Source: Mesorhizobium sp. (GTDB taxonomy: Bacteria > Pseudomonadota > Alphaproteobacteria > Rhizobiales > Rhizobiaceae). Taken from it: a stretch of 38,208 nt of DNA. The first letter of the stretch is position 1; each line of letters begins with the position of its first letter. Below are positions 1 to 8,901 of this stretch, piece by piece. A program made the translations under genes and the position numbers. The notes below the pieces were generated by a model. That model saw nothing but the letters and a program-made list of their open reading frames with translations, was not told the origin of the DNA and made no database searches. The stretch covers positions 1-38,208 of the forward strand of contig NZ_JAFKIC010000153.1 in the NCBI RefSeq assembly GCF_017306585.1, in the 5' to 3' direction.

Positions 1-27
1 CATTTAAGACGCCGGACACGATCAAAA

Positions 28-2322
28 ATGCGAGCCAGCCCCGAGCCAGCCAGCATGAAACCTGGACTTTGGAGTTGGGGCATGGGGTTGGTGAATTGGG
101 AACGGCGCGGCCGGCCGGCGGCGGGCGTGGCGGTTTTGTTGGCAGGCGTGGCGGGGATCGCCCTGTCGGCGCAATCAGCCAGCGCCCAGCAGTCAACGCA
201 GCCTGCGGGTCAACAGACCGATCAATCAAAAAAGGCCGAGCAGGAGAAGGCGGCGCCGGCTGGCGCGACTTTGCTCGACAAGATCCTCGTGCTGAGCCGC
301 ATCGGCGAGACGGCGATCCAGTCCCTGGCTTCGGCCAGCCATCTCGACCAGGAGCAGCTCGACCGCCGCATGGCGACGACGCCCAATGAGATGCTGTTCG
401 GCGTGCCCGGCGTCGCGGCACAGGCCGACGCAAGGCGCGTCAGCACCAGCGTCAACATCCGTGGCCTGCAGGATTTCGGCCGCGTAGCCGTCATCGTCGA
501 CGGCGCGCGCCAGGATTTCCAGCGCTCCGACCATGGCACGCAGTCGACCTTCTACATCGACCCCGAACTCATCAAATCCGTCGACGTGATTCGCGGCCCT
601 GTCGCCAACACTTATGGCTCCGGCGCCATCGGCGGTGTCGTCTTCTTCGACACCAAGGACGCAGCCGACTTCCTCAAGACGGAAGAGACATGGGGCGCCT
701 CGGTAACCGGTCGCTACGAAAGCAACGGCAAGGGCTGGACCACCAGCGCCACCGGCGCCTACCGCCTCAATGAGAACTGGGATGTGCTCGGCAACATCGT
801 CTATCGCGACTATGGCGACTACAAGGATGGCGGCGGCGATACCGTCAAGGGCACCGGCTTCGACGTGCTGAGCGGCATGCTCAAGACCAGCATCCGCCCG
901 ACCGAGAACAGCGAACTGAAACTCGGCTGGGTCGGCTCAAGCGACGGCTGGAACGAGATAAGCCGAGGCGTGCCGGCGAATGATGTCGACCTGAAGTCGA
1001 ACGCCTTCACCGCTCGCTACAACATTACGGATGAGAACAAGAGCTGGCTCGATCTGCACATCAATGCCTCCTACAACAAGACTAATCTCGATTTGACAAC
1101 GCTTGTACCGCAGCCCCGGTATAACCCTTCGACAGGTCAAGCGATAATCCTGCCAGCGGGCTCGCAATCCAACTTCGATATCGGCACCACCGGGATCGAC
1201 ATCTGGAACACATCGAGATTCGAAACCGGCGCGGTGGCGCACGAATTGACCTATGGCGGCGATTGGGTCGGAGACGACGTCAAGACGGACGGCTCGACTG
1301 GCGGCGATAGCTTCTACACGCCCTCAGGCAAACGCAATGTCTCGGGTGCCTATATCCAGGACAAGCTGACCTGGGACTGGCTCGAAGTCATAAGCGGCTT
1401 GCGCTATGACAGCTACAGCCTCAAGGACAGCACGCATGAAACCTCAGGCGACCGTTTGTCGCCGCGCATAACCGTCGGTGTCTCGCCATTCCAAAGCGCT
1501 GGCCTTGATGGACTGCAATTCTATGGCACCTATGCCGAGGGCTATCGCTCTCCGTCGCTGACCGAGACGCTGATCAGCGGACTGCATCCAGCCGGCGTCA
1601 CCTTCCCGTTCCTGCCCAATCCAAACTTGAGGCCTGAGACCGGCAAGACGACAGAATTCGGCGTCAACTACAAACAGAACGACATCCTGGAGCCAGGCGA
1701 TGCTTTCCGGTTGAAGGCTGCCTACTTCCACAATGACGTCGATGACTACATTGGCTTGAATGACGAAGTCGCGATCGGCACCAATGGCTGCCGCTTCATT
1801 CCCGGCCTGCCGATAATCGGTACGCCAGGCGGATACTACATCCCTGCCTGCGCCCAGTATCAGAATTTTGCCAATGCGAAGATACAAGGCTTTGAGCTGG
1901 AGGGCGTCTATGAGGCTGGCTGGGGCTATGCCGGCCTGTCGGCATCGATCATCAACGGCCACACAACATCCTACGAGGGTGTTCGCGCCGATCTCAGCAC
2001 CATCCCCTCCTCGCAGGTCACGGCACAACTCGGCTTGCGCTTCCTCGAGGACAAGCTGACGGTCGGCGGCGAGGTGCAGTACAATGGCAAGCCGAAAGGC
2101 AATCCGATTGCCGACGACTATACGCTGGTCAATGCCTTCGTCAGCTATCAGGCGACCGAGAACTTCAAGATTGATTTCCGCGCCGACAATCTGTTCGATG
2201 TCAAATACGCCAATCCGCTCAACGTTGTTCCGGCGACCAATCCGTCCGCGCAACCGACCTTCGCGGCCTATGAGCCCGGCATAACGTTGAAGCTGGCGGC
2301 AACCATGCGCTTTGGAGGCTGA
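28..2322 (+). CDS. TonB-dependent heme/hemoglobin outer-membrane receptor
   Basis: Predicted outer-membrane beta-barrel that imports heme using TonB energy. The 764-aa length fits the family. An N-terminal export region (hydrophobic stretch AGVAVLLAGVAGIALSA, then SAQSASAQQ) is followed by a TonB-box-like stretch (DKILVLSRIGE), a plug domain (about residues 90-215, with VDVIRGPVANTYGSGAIGG) and the barrel. Around residues 500-540 YRSP and NPNLRPE flank a histidine (GLHP), matching the FRAP/NPNL heme-receptor signature. The protein ends in an aromatic-rich barrel strand. ATG at 28 and ATG at 55 are both possible starts; the one at 55 gives a more compact signal peptide. Neighbours (TonB, HmuQ) support heme as substrate. 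Only 27 bases lie upstream, so no Irr or RirA site could be examined. Rhizobial homologs are called ShmR or HmuR; I did not choose between them. Confidence 0.9.
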   Translation: MRASPEPASMKPGLWSWGMGLVNWERRGRPAAGVAVLLAGVAGIALSAQSASAQQSTQPAGQQTDQSKKAEQEKAAPAGATLLDKILVLSRIGETAIQSLASASHLDQEQLDRRMATTPNEMLFGVPGVAAQADARRVSTSVNIRGLQDFGRVAVIVDGARQDFQRSDHGTQSTFYIDPELIKSVDVIRGPVANTYGSGAIGGVVFFDTKDAADFLKTEETWGASVTGRYESNGKGWTTSATGAYRLNENWDVLGNIVYRDYGDYKDGGGDTVKGTGFDVLSGMLKTSIRPTENSELKLGWVGSSDGWNEISRGVPANDVDLKSNAFTARYNITDENKSWLDLHINASYNKTNLDLTTLVPQPRYNPSTGQAIILPAGSQSNFDIGTTGIDIWNTSRFETGAVAHELTYGGDWVGDDVKTDGSTGGDSFYTPSGKRNVSGAYIQDKLTWDWLEVISGLRYDSYSLKDSTHETSGDRLSPRITVGVSPFQSAGLDGLQFYGTYAEGYRSPSLTETLISGLHPAGVTFPFLPNPNLRPETGKTTEFGVNYKQNDILEPGDAFRLKAAYFHNDVDDYIGLNDEVAIGTNGCRFIPGLPIIGTPGGYYIPACAQYQNFANAKIQGFELEGVYEAGWGYAGLSASIINGHTTSYEGVRADLSTIPSSQVTAQLGLRFLEDKLTVGGEVQYNGKPKGNPIADDYTLVNAFVSYQATENFKIDFRADNLFDVKYANPLNVVPATNPSAQPTFAAYEPGITLKLAATMRFGG

Positions 2323-2327
2323 TACCC

Positions 2328-2765
2328 ATGACGAGCTTGACGACATCCCTTCGTCTGCTGACCTCGACGCTGGCGATATCGCTTGCGACGGTTCCGGCGT
2401 GGGCTGAACAGTCCGCGCCGGTCCTGACCCTCGAACTCAACGCCGCGCAGCCCTCCGACAAGGGCTGCCGGCTGACCTTCCTGGTCAACAACAATCTCGG
2501 CGCCGACCTTTCCAAGGCGGCATTCGAGATCGCCCTGTTCAACGAGGCCGGCGTCGTCGACCGGCTGACCGTGCTCGACTTCAAGGACCTGCCGGCGGGC
2601 AAGACCAAGGTGACGCGCTTTGATCTCGCCGGCACCGACTGCGCCAAGGTCAGCCGCGTGCTGATCAACAGCGCGACCGAGTGCACGGGCACAGGCGTGG
2701 AGCCGGCGGCCTGCATGCGCAAGCTCAAGACAGACACCAAGACCGGCATCGCTTTCGGCGTCTGA
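2328..2765 (+). CDS. Small exported protein of unknown function in the heme-uptake cluster
   Basis: A 145-aa protein with a clear Sec-type signal peptide (about residues 1-26, ending AWA), so probably periplasmic. The mature part resembles a small beta-sandwich: it begins with alternating strands (VLTLELNAAQ, CRLTFLVNNN) and has four or more cysteines (near residues 47, 105, 118 and 129) that could form disulfides. It starts 5 bases after the receptor stop with the Shine-Dalgarno GGAGG overlapping the receptor's end, so the two are almost certainly cotranscribed and translationally coupled. I recognise the type as a conserved hypothetical found beside rhizobial heme receptors but know no assigned function. 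Heme binding or receptor assistance would be guesses from position only. Confidence 0.85.
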   Translation: MTSLTTSLRLLTSTLAISLATVPAWAEQSAPVLTLELNAAQPSDKGCRLTFLVNNNLGADLSKAAFEIALFNEAGVVDRLTVLDFKDLPAGKTKVTRFDLAGTDCAKVSRVLINSATECTGTGVEPAACMRKLKTDTKTGIAFGV

Positions 2766-2794
2766 GCCGTTGGGGATGCGTGCCGCATTCGCTG

Positions 2795-2834
2795 GAAATG
2801 CCGTGGCCTGTCTGCCGGCCGGCACCGGCATTTC
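2795..2834 (+). repeat. Inverted repeat between the exported protein and tonB
   Basis: The arms GAAATGCCG (2795-2803) and CGGCATTTC (2826-2834) are perfectly complementary, and the loop holds the self-complementary GCCGGCCGGC. It lies in the untranslated gap after the gene ending at 2765. It could be an attenuator or an mRNA-stabilising hairpin. It also argues that translation of TonB starts downstream, at 2902. No T-run follows it, so a simple intrinsic terminator is unlikely. Confidence 0.45.
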
Positions 2835-2901
2835 GCCGTTTGGGGCAATCGATCTTGATTTGACTTTTGCCCGCCGGTCGCGGCAGTTTCCGGCCCGCGA
2901 C

Positions 2902-3912
2902 ATGCAGGAAATCAGTCCCCTCACCGACGCCGGCGACGAACTGGCGATAGCGCCGGCAGAGCCGCTTGCACCCGCGACGGTCGCGCGCAACGGGAAATGG
3001 CCCGCCGCCTTCGTTGCCTCATGCCTGCTCCATGGCGCGGCCGCCGCGTTCTTCCTGATCTCGCCCTCCAGCTCGTCAAATCTCCATGATGCGGCGCAAT
3101 CCCAAGGCAGCGATCAGTCCGGTGACAAGGTCGCCGGCAATGCCCTGGACCGGAATCCGGATGCGGTGAGCGTGACGCTGGTGCCGAACCCCACACCCGT
3201 CAAACCGCAGCAGCAAAAGACTGTCGCGCCGGCGCCGCCGCCCAAACCCGCGCAGCCTGCGCAACAGGAGATCAAACAGGCCCCCACTCCTGCGACCGAC
3301 ACGCCAAAGCCGCCACCCGAACCTTTGCCGGAAACCGCCAGACAATCGCCGGACAGACCAGACATATTGGTTTCGGCAACGCCGCGCATGGACGATCAGA
3401 GTGTGGCGGCCAAGCCGGAAGCACCGGAGCAGCCAGACGCCCAGACCCAAACCGTCGAGACGCCGGTTGCCGTTCCCGACCGGCCGCCTGTCCCCACGGC
3501 GAGACCGACGCCGCCGGCAAGCCCTGCGGCGGCCGGCGGAGCGGACGAGAGAAGCGGCACCGCCGACGGCAAGGACCGGGCCGCGCTGGCGGCGAGCACA
3601 GGCAAGAACAGCAAGGAGACAGGAAGCGCCATCCAGGACAGCTATCGCGGTGAGGTCTTCAGAAAGCTCGGCCGCGTCAACCGCACGCTCCCGCCTTCGC
3701 TGCAACTGACCGCCCGCAACAATGCGATTGTCGCATTCGTCGTCGGCAGCAAGGGCACCATCGATGAACTGCGCATTCTGGAAAGCTCGGGGTCGGCGGC
3801 ATTCGACAAGGCCGCGCTCGGCATTGTGCGCAAGGCTGCCCCCTTCCCGCCTATTCCCGCACAGGCCGATAGGCCAAGTCTCGAATTCGAGGTCGATATC
3901 GGTCCGTTCTGA
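2902..3912 (+). CDS. tonB: Energy transducer TonB
   Basis: Inner-membrane protein that transmits proton-motive-force energy to the outer-membrane receptor. From ATG 2902 it is 336 aa: a short cytoplasmic N-terminus, one membrane segment (around AAFVASCLLHGAAAAFFLI), a long Pro/Lys/Gln-rich periplasm-spanning region (PAPPPKPAQPAQQ, KPPPEPLPE) and a C-terminal TonB domain (about the last 90 residues, starting YRGEVFRKLGRVNRTLPPSL, with the family's G-x-I-D-E-L-R-I-L-E-S-S-G and PFPPIP elements). An in-frame ATG at 2770 would add 44 residues, but these run through a hairpin and look non-coding; 2902 is preferred. ExbB and ExbD are not in the window, so they must be encoded elsewhere. Its position between the heme receptor and hmuQ implies a dedicated heme-uptake TonB. 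Confidence 0.88.
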   Translation: MQEISPLTDAGDELAIAPAEPLAPATVARNGKWPAAFVASCLLHGAAAAFFLISPSSSSNLHDAAQSQGSDQSGDKVAGNALDRNPDAVSVTLVPNPTPVKPQQQKTVAPAPPPKPAQPAQQEIKQAPTPATDTPKPPPEPLPETARQSPDRPDILVSATPRMDDQSVAAKPEAPEQPDAQTQTVETPVAVPDRPPVPTARPTPPASPAAAGGADERSGTADGKDRAALAASTGKNSKETGSAIQDSYRGEVFRKLGRVNRTLPPSLQLTARNNAIVAFVVGSKGTIDELRILESSGSAAFDKAALGIVRKAAPFPPIPAQADRPSLEFEVDIGPF

Positions 3913-3968
3913 ATGGACATGCAACGGACCGCGACGGCAACCATCACCATCCGTATGAAAGGAACTCC

Positions 3969-4283
3969 ATGTACATCGCCATGAACCGCTTCAAGGTGCA
4001 GAACGGCTCCGAGGCCGATTTCGAGGCCGTGTGGAAGAACCGCGATTCCAGCCTCGCCGAGATGAAGGGCTTTCGCGAATTCCACCTGCTGCGCGGCCCG
4101 GTCAACGAAACCGAGGGCTATACGCTGTTTGCCTCGCACACGGTGTGGGCGAGCCACGACGATTTCGTCGCCTGGACCAAGTCGGAGAATTTCCGCGCCG
4201 CGCACAGGAATGTCGGCACCACCAAGGTCCACTATCTCGGCCACCCGCAATTCGAGGGCTTTTCCGTCGTGGAAGGCACCTGA
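3969..4283 (+). CDS. hmuQ: Heme-degrading monooxygenase HmuQ (IsdG-like ABM fold)
   Basis: A 104-aa cytoplasmic protein of the antibiotic-biosynthesis-monooxygenase (dimeric alpha-beta barrel) fold that opens the heme ring to release iron. The catalytic triad typical of IsdG-type enzymes is visible with the right spacing: Asn6 (MNRF), Trp69 (VAWT) and His79 (AAHR). The sequence matches my knowledge of HmuQ/HmuD of Bradyrhizobium. Shine-Dalgarno AAGGA precedes ATG 3969. It follows tonB by 56 bases and is followed after 2 bases by the VOC gene, so the run receptor, exported protein, tonB, hmuQ and VOC gene reads as one heme acquisition and use operon. Rhizobial homologs are controlled by Irr or iron; no site for that is visible here. 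Confidence 0.88.
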   Translation: MYIAMNRFKVQNGSEADFEAVWKNRDSSLAEMKGFREFHLLRGPVNETEGYTLFASHTVWASHDDFVAWTKSENFRAAHRNVGTTKVHYLGHPQFEGFSVVEGT

Positions 4284-4285
4284 TC

Positions 4286-4657
4286 ATGACGACGCCGGCC
4301 GAAGATCCCGCGCGCAGCATACCTGTCCTGCCCTCGCCTGATATCGCGTCGACACGCGATTTCTACCGCGACGAACTTGGCTTCGGCATCGTCGGACCGG
4401 AGATGGAGGATTATCTCATCGTGCGTCGTGGCGAGATCGAAATCCATTTCTGGAAGAGCGACGACCGCAAACTTCCCGAGGTTTCATCCTGCTACATCAG
4501 GGGCGGCGAAGTGCCGGCGCTGCATGCCGAATTTTCGGCGCGCGGTGTGAAGGAGCTCAGCCCCTTTCTCGTGCGACCCTGGAATATGAAGGAGTTCTAT
4601 ATCCGGGATCCGCACGGCAATCTCCTGAGGTTCGGCTGCGCGCCTGAAGAGGTGTGA
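4286..4657 (+). CDS. VOC-family (glyoxalase/bleomycin-resistance-like) protein
   Basis: A 123-aa single-unit VOC protein. Visible family features are the opening PVLPSPDIASTRDFYRDELG (strand and helix of the first beta-alpha-beta unit), the metal-side strand IEIHFW and the closing FYIRDPHGNLLRFG. It resembles bleomycin-resistance-type members, which bind small molecules and often have no enzymatic activity. The ATG at 4286 lies 2 bases after the hmuQ stop, so translation is probably coupled. The same frame is open further upstream, but that part overlaps hmuQ and is not coding. The substrate is unknown; coupling to hmuQ could suggest a tetrapyrrole or other product of heme handling, but that is inference from position only. 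Confidence 0.8.
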   Translation: MTTPAEDPARSIPVLPSPDIASTRDFYRDELGFGIVGPEMEDYLIVRRGEIEIHFWKSDDRKLPEVSSCYIRGGEVPALHAEFSARGVKELSPFLVRPWNMKEFYIRDPHGNLLRFGCAPEEV

Positions 4658-4672
4658 AGACAGCCTTACAGC

Positions 4673-7600
4673 TCAGGCCGCCGCGAGCAGGCTGGCATTG
4701 CCGCCGGCCGCGGTGGTGTCGACGCAGACGGCCCGCTCATGCGCATAGGCGGCCGGGTTGAGCACTTCGCTGACCAGAGGCACGATCGGGCCAGTCCTGT
4801 CCGCGATGACCTTGCGCACGATGCGCGCCGCTTCAGGCGTTCCCGAGAAGGCGACGACATCGACACGCAGCGAGCGCGCCTCGACCGGATCGGGACGGCC
4901 ATCGATGGCGGCCAGAGGCAGGCCTTTGCCGGTCAGGGCCGAAAGCGCCGCCGGCGCGCCCGGCGCGACGGCCAGCACGGCATTGCCGGCGGCAAGCGCC
5001 TGGATCGTCTGCGCAAGCAGCGTATCGCCATCCGGCCCCAGGCACAGCACCCGTCCGCGCGGCGACAGCGACAGCGTATTGGCCTCGCCTGTCGGTCCAG
5101 GCAGATCCACCTGGCCGAAATCGATTGCTGCTGCCGCGGCGATGGCCGCGGCTCCCTTGCCGCGCAAATGCTTGCGCAGGATGGCGATGCGGTCCGGACG
5201 TGTCGACCAGCCGCCCAATGCGGGATCGGGCAGATTGTCGGCAAGCTCCGTCGCGGTCACCTTGTGGCCTTCGCCGACTTCCGTGCCCGCTTCCGGTCCC
5301 TTGCGGAAACGCCTGAGATAATGCGGGCCGCCGGCTTTCGGTCCGGTCCCCGACAGCCCCTCGCCGCCAAACGGCTGCGAGCCGACGACGGCGCCGATCT
5401 GGTTGCGGTTGACATAAATGTTGCCGGCATGGATGCCGTCAACGAAATGCTGCACGCGGCCCTCGATGCGCGTGTGCAGGCCGAAGGTAAGCCCATAGCC
5501 CTTGCGGTTGATCGCGGCGATGACGGCGTCGATCTCGTCGGCGTCGAACGTCGAGACATGCAGCACCGGCCCGAACACCTCGCGCTCCATCTCCTCGATG
5601 CCCTTGACCCGGAAGACATGCGGCGCCACGAAACGGCCGTCCTTCGGGGCCTCGAGCTTGGCGATCAGGCGGCCCTGCAGACCCATCGTGGTGCAATAGT
5701 CCCGGATCGATCCTTGAGCCTCGTCGTCGATCACCGGGCCGACATCGGTCGAGATCAGCCAGGGATCGCCGATATTGAGCGCCTCCATGGCGCCCTTCAG
5801 CATCTCCAGCATCTTCTTCTCGACATCCTTCTGCACGTAGAGCACGCGCAGCGCCGAGCAGCGCTGGCCAGCACTCTGGAATGCCGAGGCAAGGATGTCG
5901 CGCACCGCCTGCTCGGGCAATGCGGTGGAATCGACGATCATGGCGTTGAGACCGCCGGTCTCGGCGATCAACATGGCGTCGGGCGCGGCTGTCTCGGCGA
6001 GTTGCTTCTCGATCAGCTTGGCGACCTCTGTCGATCCGGTGAAGCAGACGCCGGCGATGCGCGGGTCGGCGGTGAGCGGCGCGCCGACCGTCGGTCCGTC
6101 GCCCGGCAGAAGCTGGATGACGTCCTCAGGTACCCCGGCCTCGCGCAGCAGTTCGACGGCGCGGAAAGCGATGAGCGGCGTCTGCTCGGCCGGCTTGGCG
6201 ATAACGGAATTGCCGGTCACCAATGCCGCCGCGATCTGCCCGGTAAAGATGGCGAGCGGGAAATTCCACGGCGAAATGCACACGATGGCGCCGCGCGCCT
6301 CGGTGCCCGCCTCGGCATTAGCCGCTTCCGCCGCGTAGTAACGCAGGAAGTCGACGGCCTCGCGCACCTCCGCCACACCGTCAGCCAGCGACTTGCCGGC
6401 CTCGCGCGTGGCCAGCGCGAAGAACTCGACGGCATTGGCCTCGTAGAGATCGGCGGCGCGGTTGAGAATGGCCGAGCGCTCGGCCACAGGCCGTTTCGCC
6501 CAGGCTGGCTGGGCCTCCACGGCGATCCGTACCGCCGTCGAGACCTGCTTGGCCGCGGCCTCGTGCACCGTGCCCACCACCTCGGAAGGCTTTGCCGGAT
6601 TGACCACCGGGCGTTGCTTGCCATAGCCGGCCGCACGCGTGATCGGCTTGGCATGCCAGCGGTCCGGCCCGGCAAAGGCGGCCTTGGCCTTGTCGATCGC
6701 CGCCAGTGTCACCGGATCGGTGATGTCGAATCCTTTCGAATTGCGGCGACCGGTTCCAAAAATCTGGGAAGGCCGGGCAATCGCCGGATTGGCGGCGGGC
6801 CCCTGGCTCTCGACCGTCTCCAGCGGATCGCGCGCGATATCTTCCGGTTCGACCTCCTCGTCGGTCAGTTGGTGCACGAAGGAGGAGTTGGCGCCGTTCT
6901 CAAGCAAGCGGCGCACGAGATAGGCAAGCAGGTCGGAATGGGCGCCGACTGGCGCGTAGATGCGGCAGCGCGTGCCCTCGGACTGGCGCACCGTCTCGTG
7001 CAGCGCCTCGCCCATGCCGTGCAGGCGCTGGAACTCGAATGAATCGCGATTGCCGGCCATCGACAGGATGGCGGCGACGGTGTGGGCGTTGTGAGTGGCG
7101 AACTGCGGATAGATGCGGTCGGTCATGCCGAGCAGCTTCTTAGCGCAGGCCATGTAGGAAACGTCGGTGTTGGCCTTGCGGGTGAAGACGGGATAGGAGG
7201 CCAGGCCGAGCGTCTGCGCCCGCTTGATCTCGGTGTCCCAATAGGCACCCTTGACCAGCCGCACCATGATGGTGCGGTCGTATTTCTTCGCTAGCGCGTA
7301 GAGCCAGTCGATGACGAAGGCCGCCCGGGGCCCATAGGCCTGGACGACGACGCCGAAGCCGTTCCAGCCGGCGAGCTCGGGCTCGGCCAGCACCCGTTCG
7401 ATGACATCGAGCGACAGGTCGAGGCGGTCGGCCTCCTCGGCGTCGATGTTAAGGCCCATGCGCGAATGGCGGGCGGCGAGTGCCAGCGACAAGAGCCGCT
7501 CGGCCATCACAGGCAGCATCTCCTCCTTCTGCGCCACCTCGTAGCGCGGGTGCAGAGCCGACAGCTTGACCGAAATGCCGTGGTTGTGGCGGATGTCAGG

Positions 7601-8281
7601 CCCGTTGGAGCCGGAATCCAGCGAGGATATCGCGTCGGCATAGGCCTTGTGGTAGCGCAGCGCATCCGCCTCGGTGCGGGCCGCTTCGCCCAGCATGTCG
7701 AAGGAATAGAGATAGCCCTTCTGTGTCATCGGCCGGCCGCGCTTGACGGCCTCGGCTATGGTACGGCCAAGCACGAACTGTTCGCCCATTTCGCGCATGG
7801 CGGCGGCCACCGCCTTACGGATGACCGGTTCGCCCAGCCGCCGCACCATGGAGCGCAGCGTGCCTTCGATACCGCCCTCGCCTTCGTCGAGCACCCTGCC
7901 GGTCAGCATCAGTGCCCAGGTCGAGGCATTGACGAAGATGGAACTCGAACCACCCGAATGCGCCGACCAGTCATGCGGCGCGATCTTGTCGGCGATCAGG
8001 TCGTCCATGGTCTCGGTGTCGGGCACGCGCAGCAGCGCCTCGGCGAGGCACATCAGCGCCACGCCTTCCTTGGTCGAGAGACCATAGGCCGAGAGGAAAA
8101 CCTCCATCAATCGGGGATCAGACGAGCCGCGCACCGCTCGCACCAGATCGGCGGCTCGCGTCGAAATCGCGTTACGGTCATTCGCGGAAAGTCCCGTCGC
8201 ATCGGCCAGCCGCTTCACGGCCGCCTCCTCGTCGGGCAGGTAGTTGGCGCGAATCTGCTGGCGGATGGTATCGAGCGGCAT
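4673..8281 (-). CDS. putA: Bifunctional proline dehydrogenase / glutamate-semialdehyde dehydrogenase PutA
   Basis: Oxidises proline to glutamate in two steps: FAD-dependent proline dehydrogenase, then NAD-dependent P5C dehydrogenase. From ATG 8281 it is 1202 aa, normal for rhizobial PutA. The proline dehydrogenase barrel covers about residues 110-445 (signature RLVKGAYWDTEI at about 341-352). The aldehyde dehydrogenase domain follows (about 560-970), with ISPWNFP, catalytic Glu774 in AETGG and catalytic Cys808 in SAGQRCSA. A C-terminal degenerate ALDH-like region completes it. The N-terminus lacks the ribbon-helix-helix DNA-binding domain of E. coli PutA, so it should not be a self-repressor. 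An upstream in-frame ATG at 8386 was rejected: the MPLDTIRQQ start fits the family and has TAGGA before it. Divergent putR is its expected activator. Confidence 0.97.
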   Translation of the reverse strand: MPLDTIRQQIRANYLPDEEAAVKRLADATGLSANDRNAISTRAADLVRAVRGSSDPRLMEVFLSAYGLSTKEGVALMCLAEALLRVPDTETMDDLIADKIAPHDWSAHSGGSSSIFVNASTWALMLTGRVLDEGEGGIEGTLRSMVRRLGEPVIRKAVAAAMREMGEQFVLGRTIAEAVKRGRPMTQKGYLYSFDMLGEAARTEADALRYHKAYADAISSLDSGSNGPDIRHNHGISVKLSALHPRYEVAQKEEMLPVMAERLLSLALAARHSRMGLNIDAEEADRLDLSLDVIERVLAEPELAGWNGFGVVVQAYGPRAAFVIDWLYALAKKYDRTIMVRLVKGAYWDTEIKRAQTLGLASYPVFTRKANTDVSYMACAKKLLGMTDRIYPQFATHNAHTVAAILSMAGNRDSFEFQRLHGMGEALHETVRQSEGTRCRIYAPVGAHSDLLAYLVRRLLENGANSSFVHQLTDEEVEPEDIARDPLETVESQGPAANPAIARPSQIFGTGRRNSKGFDITDPVTLAAIDKAKAAFAGPDRWHAKPITRAAGYGKQRPVVNPAKPSEVVGTVHEAAAKQVSTAVRIAVEAQPAWAKRPVAERSAILNRAADLYEANAVEFFALATREAGKSLADGVAEVREAVDFLRYYAAEAANAEAGTEARGAIVCISPWNFPLAIFTGQIAAALVTGNSVIAKPAEQTPLIAFRAVELLREAGVPEDVIQLLPGDGPTVGAPLTADPRIAGVCFTGSTEVAKLIEKQLAETAAPDAMLIAETGGLNAMIVDSTALPEQAVRDILASAFQSAGQRCSALRVLYVQKDVEKKMLEMLKGAMEALNIGDPWLISTDVGPVIDDEAQGSIRDYCTTMGLQGRLIAKLEAPKDGRFVAPHVFRVKGIEEMEREVFGPVLHVSTFDADEIDAVIAAINRKGYGLTFGLHTRIEGRVQHFVDGIHAGNIYVNRNQIGAVVGSQPFGGEGLSGTGPKAGGPHYLRRFRKGPEAGTEVGEGHKVTATELADNLPDPALGGWSTRPDRIAILRKHLRGKGAAAIAAAAAIDFGQVDLPGPTGEANTLSLSPRGRVLCLGPDGDTLLAQTIQALAAGNAVLAVAPGAPAALSALTGKGLPLAAIDGRPDPVEARSLRVDVVAFSGTPEAARIVRKVIADRTGPIVPLVSEVLNPAAYAHERAVCVDTTAAGGNASLLAAA

Positions 8282-8443
8282 GACGGTCCTATGGAGCAAG
8301 CACCAGGGAGCGGACCGGCGGTCACCGGACCGAATGGCGCAAGCTAGCACAGGTCTGAATTTCAGTCGGTCCGAAGAAATCGACATATCAGCCCATTCGA
8401 TCTAACATGGCAGGCCATTATCGATGATTGGACTGCGATTTTC
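8282..8443. promoter_or_regulatory. putA-putR divergent control region
   Basis: This 162-base gap between divergent putA and putR must hold both promoters and, by analogy with other rhizobial put loci, the PutR (Lrp-type) operators. The part nearest putR is less GC-rich than the flanking genes and contains short imperfect palindromes such as ATTATCGATGAT. I could not define exact -35/-10 elements or operators. Confidence 0.45.
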
Positions 8444-8896
8444 ATGACGGAAGACCAATTGGACCGCATCGACAGGAACATCCTGTCGGCGCTGGCAGGC
8501 AATGGCCGGCTTTCCATGTCGGAACTGGCGGCAAAGGTCGGCCTCTCCAAGACGCCGGTGCAGGCGCGGGTGAAGCGGCTGGAGAAGGATGGCTATATCA
8601 GGGGCTATCAGGCGATCATCGACCGGGAGCGCATGGGTGAAGGCCATGTCGCCTTCGTCCAGGTGAAACTGTCCGACACCCGCTCCGCCGCGCTCGACGC
8701 CTTTAACCGCGCCGTCCAGAGCGTGCCTGAGATCGAGCAATGCCATATGATGGCGTCCAGCTTCGACTATCTGCTGAAGGTCCGCACCAGGGATATCGCC
8801 GCCTATCGCCGCGTACTGGGCGAGCGCATCTCTGCCCTTCCCAATGTCGCCCAGACATCCACTTTCGTGGCGATGGAGACGGTGAAGGACAGGTAG
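8444..8896 (+). CDS. putR: Lrp/AsnC-family regulator of proline catabolism (PutR)
   Basis: A 150-aa Lrp/AsnC protein. The N-terminal winged helix-turn-helix (about residues 4-55: LDRIDRNILSALAGNGRLSM, then a recognition helix around GLSKTPVQARVKRLEKDGY) leads to a C-terminal RAM ligand-binding and oligomerisation domain (about 70-145, ending TFVAMETVKD). Such proteins sense amino acids. Divergent placement against putA identifies it as PutR, which in Agrobacterium and related rhizobia activates putA when proline is present. The start at 8444 gives the standard family N-terminus. It ends 5 bases before the convergent peroxidase gene. Confidence 0.93.
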   Translation: MTEDQLDRIDRNILSALAGNGRLSMSELAAKVGLSKTPVQARVKRLEKDGYIRGYQAIIDRERMGEGHVAFVQVKLSDTRSAALDAFNRAVQSVPEIEQCHMMASSFDYLLKVRTRDIAAYRRVLGERISALPNVAQTSTFVAMETVKDR

Positions 8897-8901
8897 CCCT
8901 T

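Noticed and set aside
4739-7042. Long plus-strand open frame (about 767 codons) inside putA
   Set aside because: It is antisense to a fully supported PutA, shows no family similarity and is Arg/His/Gly-rich, as expected of GC-rich antisense frames.
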